Below, piece after piece: positions 10,724-23,515 of a stretch of 64,000 nt of DNA. Numbering within the stretch: the first letter of the stretch is position 1; each line of letters starts with the position of its first letter. The notes below the pieces were generated by a model, which worked only from the letters and a program-made list of their open reading frames with translations, did no database searches and was not told the origin of the DNA. Made by a program: the position numbers and the translations under genes. The DNA is from Mallotus nudiflorus (lineage: Eukaryota > Streptophyta > Magnoliopsida > Malpighiales > Euphorbiaceae), in NCBI GenBank assembly GCA_947683625.1, contig CANTUR010000425.1:1550001-1614000 (forward strand), read 5' to 3'.

Positions 10724-13552
10724 GACTAATACATAACATCTCCATCAATGTCTAACTTTAGTTCATATGTCAATATATACATCACCCTTATATATATATA
10801 TAAGTAATACATATTACACATAAAAAGAGCTTACAACATCAAGTAGCTTATATCTTCCCTCATGTTAGATACATACAATACACTAGCCTTAATACAATAT
10901 AACAAAATTTATTAAGCATGTCATGCTCAAAAACTTGAGAATGACCCTTTGCTGACCAACCTGACATAATGGTAGTGCAACTTATGCAAATGTTTCTTCA
11001 AGATAAATTACAGTTCTTCTAATCTCGAAAAATATTGCAGAGGAGTGAGCCTGCAACTCAACAAATGAATAACGTAATATTCTATGAAAAATAACACATT
11101 CAAGCATGTAGTATTATCAATTATCAATTATCAATCCATTCAATATTTAACTATGAATTTATAGTATGTACTTAATCATTGTAATATAGTGCTTTCTTTT
11201 AGATAGCAATGAACTTGTGATTTACATGTATATTAAATCTTCTTTTCAATTATTCATGGATCCTTATACACATACAACCCACCATAATCTTGTACCAACT
11301 ATTTTTTTGTAGCCTTTTTATGTCTTATAAAGGGAATTCCATTTCGCACACAACATTGCCTCATTCACAAGTAGCATTTTGTCCTTGTACTTACCCAACC
11401 ATATTTTTTATATTTACATATACATCAAGAGATCACCACTCTATCACAACACTTTATTTAGCCAACAATCAACTGAATATATCATATATCACTCCATTAA
11501 ACAATTAACATATCCATAATACATAAAAACAAAAATATACCAAAAATATACCCATATTTTAATATGTATATTTGATAGTGAAAATTCAAAAATATACCAA
11601 AAATTCCACATTATGAATTTCAAAAACATATTCTCTAGATCAGTAACATTTTGAGTCTAAATTAATTTGCAACTGACTTATTATCAATTCACCAGGGTCA
11701 AACTGTCAATAAAACCTATCAATAAAAAGTATAATGCAAATTAGTTGTCAAAACAACAAAATTACGCTTCCTCAATTTTTGTCAATTTTGTAATTCACAT
11801 ATAAAAGTTTTTACAAGATTAGATAGCACTTCATTTAGAGTTATAAAACTCCAGATACAGCTCAAATAAATTTACTATTTTTCATTGAACAGGACACCCG
11901 AATTCAGTAACCATCATTCATATGTACAATTTCATTTAAAGAATAACAAACCATCATTACAATAGTCAAAATCAACATCCATCAATTAGAACACACATAT
12001 TTCCTAAACACACATATTTCCCTTAGCCAATTAGCTTAACAAAGACATTTATAAATTATTGGTTTAAGTGTTATATTCACATAGAACATTAGGTTATTCA
12101 CTTACCTTTATTGGTTCCTTGCCTTTACTTGTATTTACTTATGTGACAGACTTATTCCTAATCGGTTTAACAAAAGTAGTCTTAGTTGTTCATAAGTAAC
12201 TCCACAAGGTATCTACTCACCAAAATAGCTTATATTTATCCACAATCAGTTCACCAAATTATCTAGTTTGCACCTGCACTTCATTTCCTTTTCCACCACC
12301 TAACACAAACAATTTCATTTATAAATCATCAATATAATATCCCTATATACTTCCCTTTTCATCAACCCCCAAATTATATGCATAATATGCAAATAAACTA
12401 AACTCTATAAATAACTTCATTAATTCTAAAAGGGCTATTTTTAGGCCTAGATTAGAAAAATAGGTCAAACCTATAGAAAATGAATTTTGAGCTCAAATTT
12501 TAATCAGACCTATGTTTTTATATCTAAAACATTTGTAAAAATTTTACATCAATTGGACAACTATAGAAAGAGTTGTTAACGATTGAACATAACTAGGTTA
12601 ATAACCCTGATAGATTGAGCATCAAAAAGTGAAGCTTTGTTAAACCATTAAAAAGGTAGAATTAGATCTAGCTCAAAACTAGAAAGTTACAAAAAACTCT
12701 TTCAAGTTTCATAGAATCAAACCACACTAAATTTAAAGCTCTATAACTCAAGATATGATCAAATTACATAGACTGAAAATCTAGAAAAAAATAAACCCAA
12801 AAACTGCATCTTAGAAACCTTAACTTGAATCAACCAAAAACCTTAAAATACTTACCAAATGAATTGCTAGAACCTTCAAGGATGATGATTAATGGCCTGA
12901 AATGGTTTTAAACCTCTAAATTTCATTTGGAACATTAGCTTCACTTCAAGAATAGGCAACTCTTCCTAGTTCGCTCTTTTGTTTTTCTCCTCTCTTATTC
13001 TCTTTTCTTTTTTTTGTTTTCCCTTTTTCTAACGTAAGTGAATGATGAGAAAGGGATAAGGAGAAGTGGAGAAGATATTCTCCAAGGAATTTTCTAGAGT
13101 CACACATTAAACCAAAAAAAAAAAATTGACACATGTATCTTTGTTTTTTTATTTTTAAACATTTCATTTTCTTTCTTTCCTTATGCGCATATAGCTACTC
13201 TCCAAAGGACCATGAATTTGGAGAAGAATTTAGAGTCTTATTAGGATAATTAAAAATGTAAAATATTCCTTTTTGCACTTAATGAAAAACTCAAGTTGCA
13301 TATAAACTCTTAAACTTCCAATTGTTCACTTAAGGGCAATTATTGTTTCAATTGAGTCTATATCATCATTAACTTTTAAACTCTCACTCTTCACTTTATT
13401 TTTATTCTTAATCCCTTTTATTCTCGAAATTTCACTCATTTTGAATGTCATCAAAATTCAAAAATTCTCGGTCTTTGATCGAGTACGAGTTCTGATAATC
13501 TAGCCTAACTATACATAACACTTAATGTGCAATCAAGAGTATGGGTGTTATA
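10724..13552 (-). mobile_element. LTR, right arm of a giant inverted repeat
   Basis: On the minus strand it starts TATAACACCC at 13552 and ends TTAGTCA at 10724, giving 2829 bp. It is collinear with the left arm end to end; sampled blocks agree at roughly nine bases in ten. Its first dinucleotide is TA rather than TG, a likely point change. Confidence 0.85.
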
Positions 13553-14410
13553 GTCATTACTATGAATAATTTGCAATAATTATTATATTATTGATTCAAT
13601 TTAATTTTCTTAGATTTTTTTCATAATTCAAAACTAAATTAAAAATATAGTTAAAAAAATAAATTGTAACCAACCTTTCATCATTCTATGTCATAATATT
13701 CTATTTGGATTGAATTGGATTAATTTAATTTGGTGAATTTGAAATTTTTTTTATAGTTTTAGTAATTATTTTGCGACCTTAATATGTAAAGAATAGTCAA
13801 GTTTCAGTTTTTACACTAACATTAGCAAGAAATACAACAAATAAAGATAATTTTGTTAATTTATAAGTTAAACAATATACAATTGGCCTAATTAAAAATG
13901 TAAAAAATAGAAATAAACAAAATATAGAATATAGATATAGTTAGATTTGCAAAATTAAAAAGAATAGTAACAACACTAAGATTTTATGTTCTAACAAATA
14001 ATTGAAAAGTACATGATAGAAGATAAATAATTGAAGAAAAATAATAAAATTAAAACTAATATTGAAATTGGCAAAAATAGATATGCTATTAGAAAACGTA
14101 AAAAAACCCATTATCAAATATGTATTAAACTATTATTTTTGAAGTATAACTTATATATGAATAAATTGTAAATATATTTTTACAAGAATTAACTCAATTC
14201 AACATTTCATAACAATGTTTAAAAAAGAAAAATTGCATACTCACATCACATGCTAGCAAAAATAAAACAAAAAAAAAGTTAATAAAATTATTATATAACT
14301 AATAAAAGTAATTAAAATAAATAAATACACCTAACAAAAGAAATTTTAACATTAGTAAAAATAAATAGTCAATGAATTTAATCTTTTGTTTTTTTAAAGA
14401 AATGTTTCAT

Positions 14411-14434
14411 TATATATATATATATATATATATG
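14411..14434. repeat. (AT)n microsatellite
   Basis: About 12 AT units. Confidence 0.9.
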
Positions 14435-16405
14435 GCATAATAAACTTTAAAAAATTAAATATGCATATGATTAAGTGCCTAAATTCATATGATGGTTCAA
14501 AATTAAAGATAACAAGATGATAGAGATATGAAATAAATTAGAAAAATTAACTTAACATATACATATATTTTTATATAAAGGTTACTATTTTAAAAAAATT
14601 TCATTTCAAAAATAAATGTTATTTTTAAAATTTTCTGTAAGATGAATATTTTTTATCAAATTTTTAATATCTTCTAAAAATGTTAAAATGATTTTATTAA
14701 TTTCTATTAATGTTTTATTTAAAAATATTATTATTTTATATATTTGAATTCCCAAAGAATTAGAGAAAAAATATTTTAAAAAATAAAAATATTTATTTGT
14801 TACTAGTTTAATTTAGAGTTCTAAAAATTTTTAATTTATTTTTTTAAAATTTATAATTTACTCTTATAGTTTTTTTTTATCACTTAACTAATTATAACTT
14901 TCTAATCTAACTTAAAATAGAAGTGTATTTGCAAAGTTTAAGGATGAACTTTCTTATGATATAGCTAACCACATTGTAAATTAATCAATTGTAATTTGGA
15001 CACTTTTATAATAACTTAAAGATAGAAATATTATAAGAAGTAGCCCATTTCAAAATCATTATATATCTTCAATTTCCAGTGAAGTTGTCATTGTGAGTGA
15101 GCCAAAGGCGTTCGGAGATCAGAGTGAGATGCGACCGTAATACTAGAAAAAAAATCAAATACACCTTTAAGGATGAAGCGATAATCCTTTTGAAAACTCA
15201 AATAAGTCTCATGGAATAAGCTGCCACCATGGAAGTAGTTGCCACCCAATTGCTAAAAAAATGAGAGATAATCTTAAACTTAACAAAAAAATCATCCTCT
15301 AGATAAGATTCTGAGTTAGGAAAGTCATTTCTACTTAGCAACTTTTTGTTAGCTAATACTCATTACATTTTTTGTATTGCTCTAGTTATGGGATGACAAA
15401 ATATATACAAATACACACTCATTCATTCATAGCAATAATAGTGAAAAGCATGAGAAAAAAAGATAATTACAATTATTATATGACTTTTTTTCAGTAAATA
15501 CATCAAAAAAGATAAAAGTGCAAAAGAATGGATATAGGCCTAAATCTAATAAAATGCTAGAAAACAAATGTTATCATAACAATATTTACATCTATGTGCT
15601 ATTTACAACATCCACAAAAATAAATGTAATAGAAAAAATAACACAATAGAAAACGAACAACATAATAGCTCAAAAACAAATGTGGAAATAGTGAAATAAG
15701 GCATTCATAATCGAAGATAAACATGTCAACAACCTAAATATAGCAAATCAAGTTAAAGAGTATTCTATCATTCATTATTGAAAATTTGAAACTTAGTCTA
15801 GTATAAATTCTTAATAATTTTACACTTTTAAAATTAATTTTAGTTAAAATATTTTTAATATTAATTTTAAAAACTAATTAAATCATAATGCTTTTATTAA
15901 ATCATCATAAAATTAATTTTGCAAAAATAAATATCAAAATTTTGAGAATTGATTTTCTATTGTAAACTAAATTTTTTTACTTGATAATATGTGGTCAACC
16001 TATATTATTTTAAACTCAATATTTATTATTTTCCAGACAACCATGTATCATTTTATTATAAATTTTCTATAATAAGAAAATTTAATAAAATATATACACT
16101 TTTGTCTTTTTACTTCATATTTTGTAATATTATGTGCTCAACAACTGCAAAAATTACTCAAATTTATATTCTCTAGTTTATTTTTTATTTAGTATTTTAT
16201 GATCAACTATATATTATTTTATAGTCCACCATATATTATGTTTTATTTTATTAATTTTAAAAATGACGATATTGTAAATGTATGTTATAACTTGAATCGT
16301 TAAAAAGAAGTTCTATTATAAAATATTTTTGTTAACTATGAAGGTAACCTTCTCTATAGGTTGTAGATTTTTTTTTTAATTTCAATCTAATGGTTTATAA
16401 TTTAT

Positions 16406-16410
16406 GTTTT
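16406..16410. other. Target-site duplication GTTTT, left
   Basis: Identical to 27137-27141 at the far end of the compound chromovirus. Confidence 0.6.
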
Positions 16411-18519
16411 TGTCACGACCCAAATCGGGGAGTCATGCTGACGTTAGGGAATGAGAATTCTTTTGAATTCGGAACCCGTAGCAAGCCTTAAAAAAATGCA
16501 TGCAATAATAAATAAAAATACAACAGAATTAAAACTTAAATCAATATAAAATAAATACTTAAATGTCATTTCATAAAATAAAAATATATTCATACAATAT
16601 TCAGAGATAGGTCTCTTACTAACATAACGTTCTATTGATACAATACGCTACTACTACAGTTTTCTAGAATATAACAAAAGTTTAAATAAATAAATTACAT
16701 AATCTAACAGGGGCTGAAGAAATCCGGCGTAAAGGTCTACTACTGAGGTTTGACGAGGAGGAATATCCTGAAAAAAATATTGAGGGGAGTTAGACCTCAC
16801 TGAGTGAATTATTATAATATATATACATACAATCTAACTCATATACGGTTAAGCATCAGTATAGATATAAATATATATAGACATTTCACACATATGCAAA
16901 AATTCATTTATTATATATATAATAAAAGCATAAAATCATTTTAGTTGAAGGACTGGAGCAGAATCCTAACAGTTTGCAACCTCGATCATAATAATCAATA
17001 GACAATAGGCTTAATTAAAACTCCAAGTATTAATTTTTCCAACTTAAGGTAGTAGACTGGCCCCGAGTACACTAGGTCAACCGAGGTTTCGCAATCTCAC
17101 TACCGGCATGACTAGCCCCGAGTACACTTGGTCAACCGAGGATCCACAATCAGCCTTTTCCAAAACCAATATCTCAATAACAATTATCAGATTCTCAACC
17201 TAATTCTACCGTACTGTCGCGTAACAGTCCTAGCATAGCCCACTAAGTAACATGTTCTACTGCTATCCTTCAAATCATTCTTATAATTATTAAAAATAAT
17301 AAAATGCATGATATAAAAATAATAACATTCATTTAAAGAGGAATATACCAATTTTTATACCGAAAGAATACCAAAATATACTAAAAATATACTAAATGTA
17401 TACTAAACATATATTAGATATATATGCCATATATACTCCAACAAACCATGAATATATTTGAAATATACTAGGTATATATTGAAAATTACAACATGCATAT
17501 ATATATATATATCAAAATATACCAAAAATATACTAAGTCATTTAATAAAATAATCATGTTTAAACATATAATGAAAATACGAAAATTCTTATACATGCAT
17601 TCTATATGCAATGCATATATAGAATAATAACTCATAAGTTTGCACTCCTCAAGACTGACTCGACGGACCTGGTCCGATAGGTCTCGGTATTGGCGTAGGT
17701 AGAAAATAAATAATAAATAAAAATCAGAATATATTCTAACTTATACATCTAAGAATTCTAAAGAAAGACTCGATCTAGGAATTCAAAAACTTAGTCAAAA
17801 CACAAAAACTCAGGATCGACTCGACGTCACATTTTACGAGAATTCTACCAAAAATTCGGTAGTTACTCCTTTGTAAAACGGATATCTCTCTACTGACAAT
17901 AGAGTCGATCCTGCAAGAAAAATACACTTCTAAATTCCACCAAGCACAAAACCACGGGCTGAGACCCTAAACTGCACAAATTCCTAACTGAGGTTCATAA
18001 TTCACCAATAATCAATATAAAATAATAAATATATTAAAAATCATTAAATTCCATAAATATCCATAAAATACCAAAATGTAATATATTTAAATATTAAATC
18101 ACTAAATATAATTATTTTCACAACAATTAAATAAAAATCTCAAATGATAATATAATATTAATGAAAATCTAATTTTTCAATAATTCACATATAATATTAA
18201 AATTCACTTTTATATACTCAAATAGCTTAAATATATAATAAAAGTAATTAAAAATCCATTTAATCACCAAAATAGTAAATAATATATTATTTGAATATGA
18301 TTTTCAAAAATTAGAATTAATTAGTTAAAAATAGTAAATAATTTACAAAAATTATTTTAATACCCTATAAAATTCTAAAATCATTTAAAACATATTATTT
18401 AACTATAATTTCAACAAAAATATACACAATTAATAATAATATATAAAAAAATTTAAAATTTTATTAACACTGTATAACTCAAAATAATTTCTTATTATTT
18501 AAAATACAGGGTCATTACA
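16411..18519 (-). mobile_element. 3' LTR of chromovirus A (short form)
   Basis: On the minus strand it starts TGTAATGACCC at 18519 and ends GGGTCGTGACA at 16411, giving 2109 bp. A polypurine tract precedes it. It matches 23516-25622 along its length. Notable internal parts are two copies of a CCCCGAGTACAC...CAACCGAGG motif (17060-17140), a block of ATATACCAAAA-like words (17340-17540), and a stretch around 17820-17910 shared by all LTRs of this family here. It lacks the GC-rich block present in the 4-kb LTRs of the same family. Confidence 0.93.
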
Positions 18520-18537
18520 ATCTTCCCTCCTTATAAG
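18520..18537 (-). other. Polypurine tract of chromovirus A
   Basis: On the minus strand CTTATAAGGAGGGAAGAT precedes the LTR, after GAATTCGAGGACGAATT. Confidence 0.85.
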
Positions 18538-18559
18538 AATTCGTCCTCGAATTTAAGGA

Positions 18560-19030
18560 AAAGAACAAAAACAAGAATTATTGAGGAAAGAGATAAGGAT
18601 AAGCAGCTCACATCTCAGCTTCTGTCTCCTAAATGTGCTCCTTCACGTTGTTGCTTCGCCACAACACTTTGACCATCAGAATTTGCTTCGAACGTAACTA
18701 ATGAACTTGAAAGTCTACTATCGCGACTGGTTCCTCCTCGAATGTTAGGTTTTCATTTACTTCCACACTATCAGGCTGCAACACGTGTGAAGGGTCTAAA
18801 ATATATTTCCTCAGCATTAAGATATGGAACACTGGATGCACTTGAGACAAATTCGAAGGCAAAGCTAACTGATATGCAACCATGCTTGCTCTCTCTAGAA
18901 TCTTGAATGGTCCAATATATCTCGGTGCTAATTTTCCCTTCTTGCCAAATCTCATCATACCCTTCATCGGAGACACTTTCAGAAACACATAGTCTCCAAC
19001 TTGAAACTCCATATCTTTGCGTCTCAGATC
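18560..19030 (-). pseudogene. Integrase C-terminus and chromodomain-like tail, chromovirus A
   Basis: The frame 18698-19012 reads FQVGDYVFLKVSPMKG, then KLAPRYIGPFKIL and HPVFHILMLRKYI, and then EEEPVAIVDFQV, the link to the chromodomain. The rest of the chromodomain continues out of frame to about 18590, where a parallel copy (25683-26225) shows the KVLWRS...TWE motif. This tail is thought to steer integration toward chromatin marks. The VAYQLALP...VFHILMLRKY arrangement fits the Tekay/Del clade. A frame break makes it a pseudogene. Confidence 0.88.
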
Positions 19031-20094
19031 TGCATAGCTCTTCTATCTACTAGTTGCGGTCTCTAATCTCCTTCTAATAACAACAACCTTCTATGCTGCA
19101 TCCTGGAAAATCTCAGGTCTTATTAAGGCTCTCTCTTTAATCTTATCTCAACACAGAGGGGATCTACACTTTCTTTCATACAAAGCCTCATATGGTGTCA
19201 TCTCAATACCGCTATGGTAGCTATTATTATATGCAAATTTCACAAGCTGTAAATGATCATCCCAGCTACCTCCCAGATCTAATACACATATTCTCAATAT
19301 ATCTTCAAGTGTCTGGATCGTCCTCTTAGTTTGAACATCTATCTAAAGGTGAAAAGCAGTACTGAAATCAAGCCTAGTGCCCATCACTTCTTACAATGTT
19401 TACAAAAAATGAGAGGTAAACACTGAACCTCTATCAAATACAATGGACATGGTACTTTATGAAGACACACAACATGCTTAATATACAGTTTCGTCAATTT
19501 AGCTACATAATAGGTGGCTTTCATAGGCAAGAAATAAGCAGACTTGGTTAACCTGTCCATAATCACCCAGATGGAATCGTATCCATCCTTAGAACGAGCT
19601 AACCCAACCACAAAATCCATAGCAATTCTCTCCCACTTCCATTTAGGAATAGGAAGTGGTTGAAGCTTCCCAAAAGGCTTCTGATGTTCAGCTTTCACTT
19701 GCTGACATGTCAAACACTTAGCAATAAAATCAGCCACATCCTTCTTCAATCCATTCCACTAGTACAAATCTCTGATACTGTGGTACATCTTAGTAACACC
19801 TGGATGTATGTTGTAGGCTGTAAAATGTGCTTCCTTAAAGATCTCTTCTCTCAAATTACCCACATTAAGAACGCACAATCTACCATTAATCCATAAAATA
19901 CTATCATCATCGAGAGTGAAATCAGTGAACTTTCCTGCATGGATATTCTTTGCAAGCTCTATTAAAATAGGATCTCGGCCCTAAGCTGCCTTAATCCTAT
20001 CTCTCAGCACTGATTGAACTCTGAATTGAGCTAACAATCTACTAGATCTCATAATCTTCATCATCAAACCTTGATCCAATAATTGGTACAACTC
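19031..20094 (-). pseudogene. Integrase zinc-finger and catalytic core, chromovirus A
   Basis: Integrase carries out strand transfer of retroelement cDNA. The minus-strand text around 19750-19990 holds the N-terminal region (AGKFTDF, INGRLCV), and CLTCQQVKAEHQKP at about 19680-19700 supplies the Cys pair of the HHCC finger. The core has IAMDFVVGL and VIMDRLTKSAYF, which include the first catalytic Asp region, within the frame 19384-19749. Stops at about 19750 and 19384 and further frame changes toward 19040 break it. Confidence 0.88.
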
Positions 20095-20600
20095 TTAGAT
20101 CAATGGTCTCCTCTCCACACTAATATAAGCAAGACTACCTGAGGACTTCCTACTCAAAGCATCTGTTACCACATTAGCCTTGCCTGGATGATAAAGAATC
20201 TCATAGTCATAGTCCTTCAAGAGTTCTAACCATCTCCTTTGCCTTAGATTCTGATCTCTTTGTTGAAAAATATACTTCAAGCTCTTATGATTTGTAAAAA
20301 TCTCACAAGTCACCCCGTATAGATAATGTCTTTAAATCTTAAGAGCAAATATCACTACAATTATCTTTAGGTCGTGGGTAGGATAATTCTATTCATACTT
20401 CTTCAATTGCCTCGAAGCATAAGCTATCACCCTACCATTCTGTATCAATACATAACCTAGACCGACTCTGGAGGCATCACAATACACCATGAATTTATCT
20501 ACTCCATTAGGTAAAGCCAAAACTGGAGTTGTGGTCAACTTCTCCTTTAGTAACTGAAAACTATTCTCACAAGCATCTGACCACTCAAACTTCATATTCT
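20095..20600 (-). pseudogene. RNase H domain, chromovirus A
   Basis: Two adjoining frames make up the domain. The piece 20389-20595 has FEWSDACENSFQLLKEKLTT, VYCDASRVGLG and VIAYASRQL. The piece 20095-20313 has IFTNHKSLKYIF, LELLKDYDYEILYHPGKAN and VTDALSRKS. RNase H removes the RNA strand during reverse transcription. The first catalytic Asp (YCDAS) and the DALSR block are present, but stops between the frames (about 20314-20388) disable it. Confidence 0.9.
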
Positions 20601-21370
20601 TCTAAGTCAGGTGAGTTATAGGAGCTACAATTCTAGAAAAATTCTGCACAAATCTCTTATAATACCTAGCTAAACCTAAAAACTATGAATCTCTGTGACT
20701 ATCGTTGGTTTGGGCCACTCAGACACTACCTCTATCTTTTGTGGATCAACCTAGATACCATCTTTAGACACTACGTGTCCAAGGAATGCAACACTCTTCA
20801 ACCAGAAATCACACTTCAAGAATTTAGCATAAAGTTAATGTTCTCTCAGTGTCTGCAGTACAGTCCTCAAGTGATATATGTACTCCTCCATACTCTTCGA
20901 ATATACCAGTATATCATCAATGAAGACTACCATAAATTGATCCATAAACAATCTGAATACCCTGTTCATCAGGTCTATAAAAGCAGCTGGTGCATTAGTT
21001 AACCCAAATGATATCACCAGAAACTCATAATGGCCATATTGAGTGTAGAATGTCATTTTAGGAACATCAGCTTCACTGATCCATAATTGATAATAACTCA
21101 ACCTCAAGTCAATATTATAAAAGAACTATGCACCCTGAAGCTGATCAAACAGATCATTTATCCTTGGGAGAGGATACTTATTCTTCACTGTCACCTTATT
21201 CAACTCTTTGTAATCAATGCACAGTCTCAGTGTACCATCCTTTTTCCTTACAAACAGGGCTGGTGCACCCTAAGGAGAAACACTAAATTTGATGAAACCC
21301 TTATCTAACAAATCCTGCAACTGCTCCTTTAACTCTTTCAACTCTGCAGGAGCTATTCTGTAGAGTGGCA
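20601..21370 (-). pseudogene. Reverse transcriptase domain, chromovirus A
   Basis: The frame 20835-21107 contains RLSYYQLWISEADVPKMTF, YGHYEFLVISFGLTNAPAAF and VVFIDDILVYSKS. FIDD is the Ty3/gypsy form of the catalytic YxDD motif and is intact. Upstream text to about 21370 holds the earlier fingers region (LQDLLDKGF-like, PLYRIAPAE-like) in broken frames. Several stops rule out function. Confidence 0.9.
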
Positions 21371-21522
21371 TAGAAATAAGAGTGGTGCCTGGAACTATAT
21401 CTATACAGAATTCAATCTCTCTATGAGGTGGTAAACCTGGCAACTCCTAAGGAAAAAATCAAGAAGCTCACAGGCAACATGAACATCTGTGAGTGATAAC
21501 TTCTCCATAGAAGTATCCTTGA

Positions 21523-21965
21523 CTAATGCCAAATATCCCTGAAACCATTCCTCAATATCTTCCTAGCCGTAATAGCAGAGATGAGATTTTGAGGTGCAGA
21601 ACTCTTATCACCCATAAACTTAAACTTTTCTTCATCAAGAATTCTGAAAATCACCTCTTTACTCCGACAATCTACAACGACATAGTATTGAGACAAACAA
21701 TCCATACCCAGAATCACAACACATTCTATTACATCTAACAACACTAATTTCATTGGCAGTTTTTTGCCTCTAACAAACACCAGACAACTAGAAAAAATAA
21801 CATCAGTGTCCAATGAATCGCTTAGAGGAGTGGTGACAGACAAAGGAAAAGCCATCCTCGAAGCTTTCCAATATGACTTTGAAGCAAAAATAGGGGACAC
21901 GAAAGAGTGTGTGTCACTCGAATTAAATAAAACCTAAGCATCCAAGTAACAAACTGGAATAATAC
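21523..21965 (-). pseudogene. Aspartic protease domain, chromovirus A
   Basis: The active-site strand reads VLFNSSDTHSF at about 21905-21935, where the family normally has (I/F)DSGATHSF. The catalytic Asp is therefore Asn and the next Gly-Ala is Ser-Asp. Downstream, VVILGMDCLSQYYVVVDCRS (near 21660-21710) is the second conserved block. With the active-site Asp lost this protease cannot process Gag-Pol, quite apart from the stops nearby. Confidence 0.88.
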
Positions 21966-21989
21966 CTGTAACAATGGCATTAGATGCCT

Positions 21990-23327
21990 GAGCATTCTGC
22001 TAAGTGAGGTGGAAAAACCTGGCCTAACCTCGACCTCCCTACTGACTAGTGGAAGCCTAGCCAAAACCTCTGGCACCTCATCTAGTACCTCTGCCATGCC
22101 CCTACTGGGCAATAATCTATGTCGAACTCGGATATTGAGCTGGAGGTAACTGAAAAGGTGTTGGAGCTGCACTGGCAATCGACTACTGTGGAAACTACAG
22201 AAACTACTATAGCTAAAAACCAGAATATGGGCATGATTTGGTGAAATTCTTTATTTGTCGACATCAAAAACATGTCAGCGGTGCCATATAATAGGGTCCC
22301 TAATGAACTCTACCATAAGTTTGACAGGCACTAACTGTTGATCCTGTGTTGCAGTATCCCGAACTCTGACCACTACTGTTGTTAGAAGCACCAAAACCAA
22401 ATATGATAGGCCTACGCTGTCCTCTATGGTCATGCCTCCTACTACCATAATAACTTGGCTACTACCTCTGACTCTACTGTATTGAGCCTCTCTGCTGACT
22501 ACTAGAACCAATCTAGAAAGTCTGGAATGGTGTACTTTAAAATTCTCCTGACTGAACACTCAACTGATAGTAATCAAACATAGCTCCTTGCTTGACTAGT
22601 CTCAACTCTATCTCCTTAGCCAACTCTATTACCGACTCCAGAGTAAAGCCCCTAGTAGGCATCCCAATAAATACAGAACCTAGACCAGTGACGTAAGTCA
22701 TAATAGTAAAATATTGGTCTCGTATCAAATCCTCTACATATTTGCCAAGTCGAAGAAACTCTCTGGTGTAATCCTCGATAAATTTGTCACCTCTGGTGAT
22801 ACTCATCAACCGAAGTCTGTAACTCATTCAGAGTGGCTTTAGAAATCTCTCTCTGAACTGTGCCCAAGTCATTATCGTCATGTATGGTTGAATCACTTGG
22901 ATGAATCAATCCAGGGCTAGTTCCTCTATAGACAACTCAACTATCATGATCCGCTGGTCTTGGTGCGAGCAGTTCGAGTCCTCATCTCAATAGCGTGCAG
23001 AAAGTCTAACGGATATGACGTCCCATCAAAAGCTATACAACCAACTCTAGCATAGAATAGTGCTGCCTCAGGGTCAGACATACTCTATTAATAAGCAGGT
23101 TATAACGACGATGCAACTGGAGGTATAACAACTTCCTTGTACTCTAGCTCTACAGGTTCCTCATCCTGTAGCTCTCACTGTCTATGATGACCTGCCGCTC
23201 CTCGAGGTCTACCTTTACCTCTAACTTTATGCCTCGCTGGCGGCTCAATAGGTAAAACCTTATCCTAAAAGGACTCATCATCTTTGGCCTCAACGATCGG
23301 TGGAACAACACACACTCACCTCCTCAT
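21990..23327 (-). pseudogene. gag, chromovirus A
   Basis: Gag forms the virus-like particle. A start ATG at 23327 is followed by AGG AGG TGA, a stop at codon 4. Further on come ALFYARVGC (about 23045) and a capsid-like frame 22537-22827 with SITRGDKFIEDYTREFLRLG. The C-terminal part (about 22000-22530) is rich in Gln, Ser and Arg and in mixed frames. A clear CCHC knuckle was not readable; the expected place, about 22245-22290, is altered. Confidence 0.82.
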
Positions 23328-23515
23328 TCTAAAAAGATAAAACTAAAAAGATTCAAACAAAATAGACAATAAACAATCTAGCGATTACGTGAAAAACTAA
23401 GTCAAGACTTATCGAAGACATGATCGAACCTAATTAACTGCAGTAGTTGCAAAGAAAACATAACTATGAAAACCTAGGTCCATAACACTAATAACCTAGG
23501 CTTTGATACCAACTT
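23328..23515 (-). other. Leader and primer-binding site of chromovirus A
   Basis: On the minus strand, directly after the 5' LTR, AAGTTGGTATCAAAGCC (about 23499-23515) matches the initiator tRNA-Met primer site TGGTATCAGAGC at all but one position. A short untranslated leader follows to the gag ATG. Confidence 0.85.

Larger units (their letters stand above)
13553..16410. other. AT-rich spacer, no gene recognised
   Basis: Long AT-rich stretch with frequent stops in all frames. It includes an (AT)n run at 14411-14434 and a less AT-rich patch at 15070-15340 that I could not identify. The palindromic AT blocks at 15830-15880 may be an old MITE but lack clean ends. Confidence 0.6.

Noticed and set aside
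10524..10736. Plus-strand ORF of 70 codons across the palindrome centre
   Set aside because: It spans the LTR end and spacer, has no recognisable family and looks like a chance frame.
15070..15340. Less AT-rich patch that might be an exon
   Set aside because: Stops in all frames and no recognisable protein.
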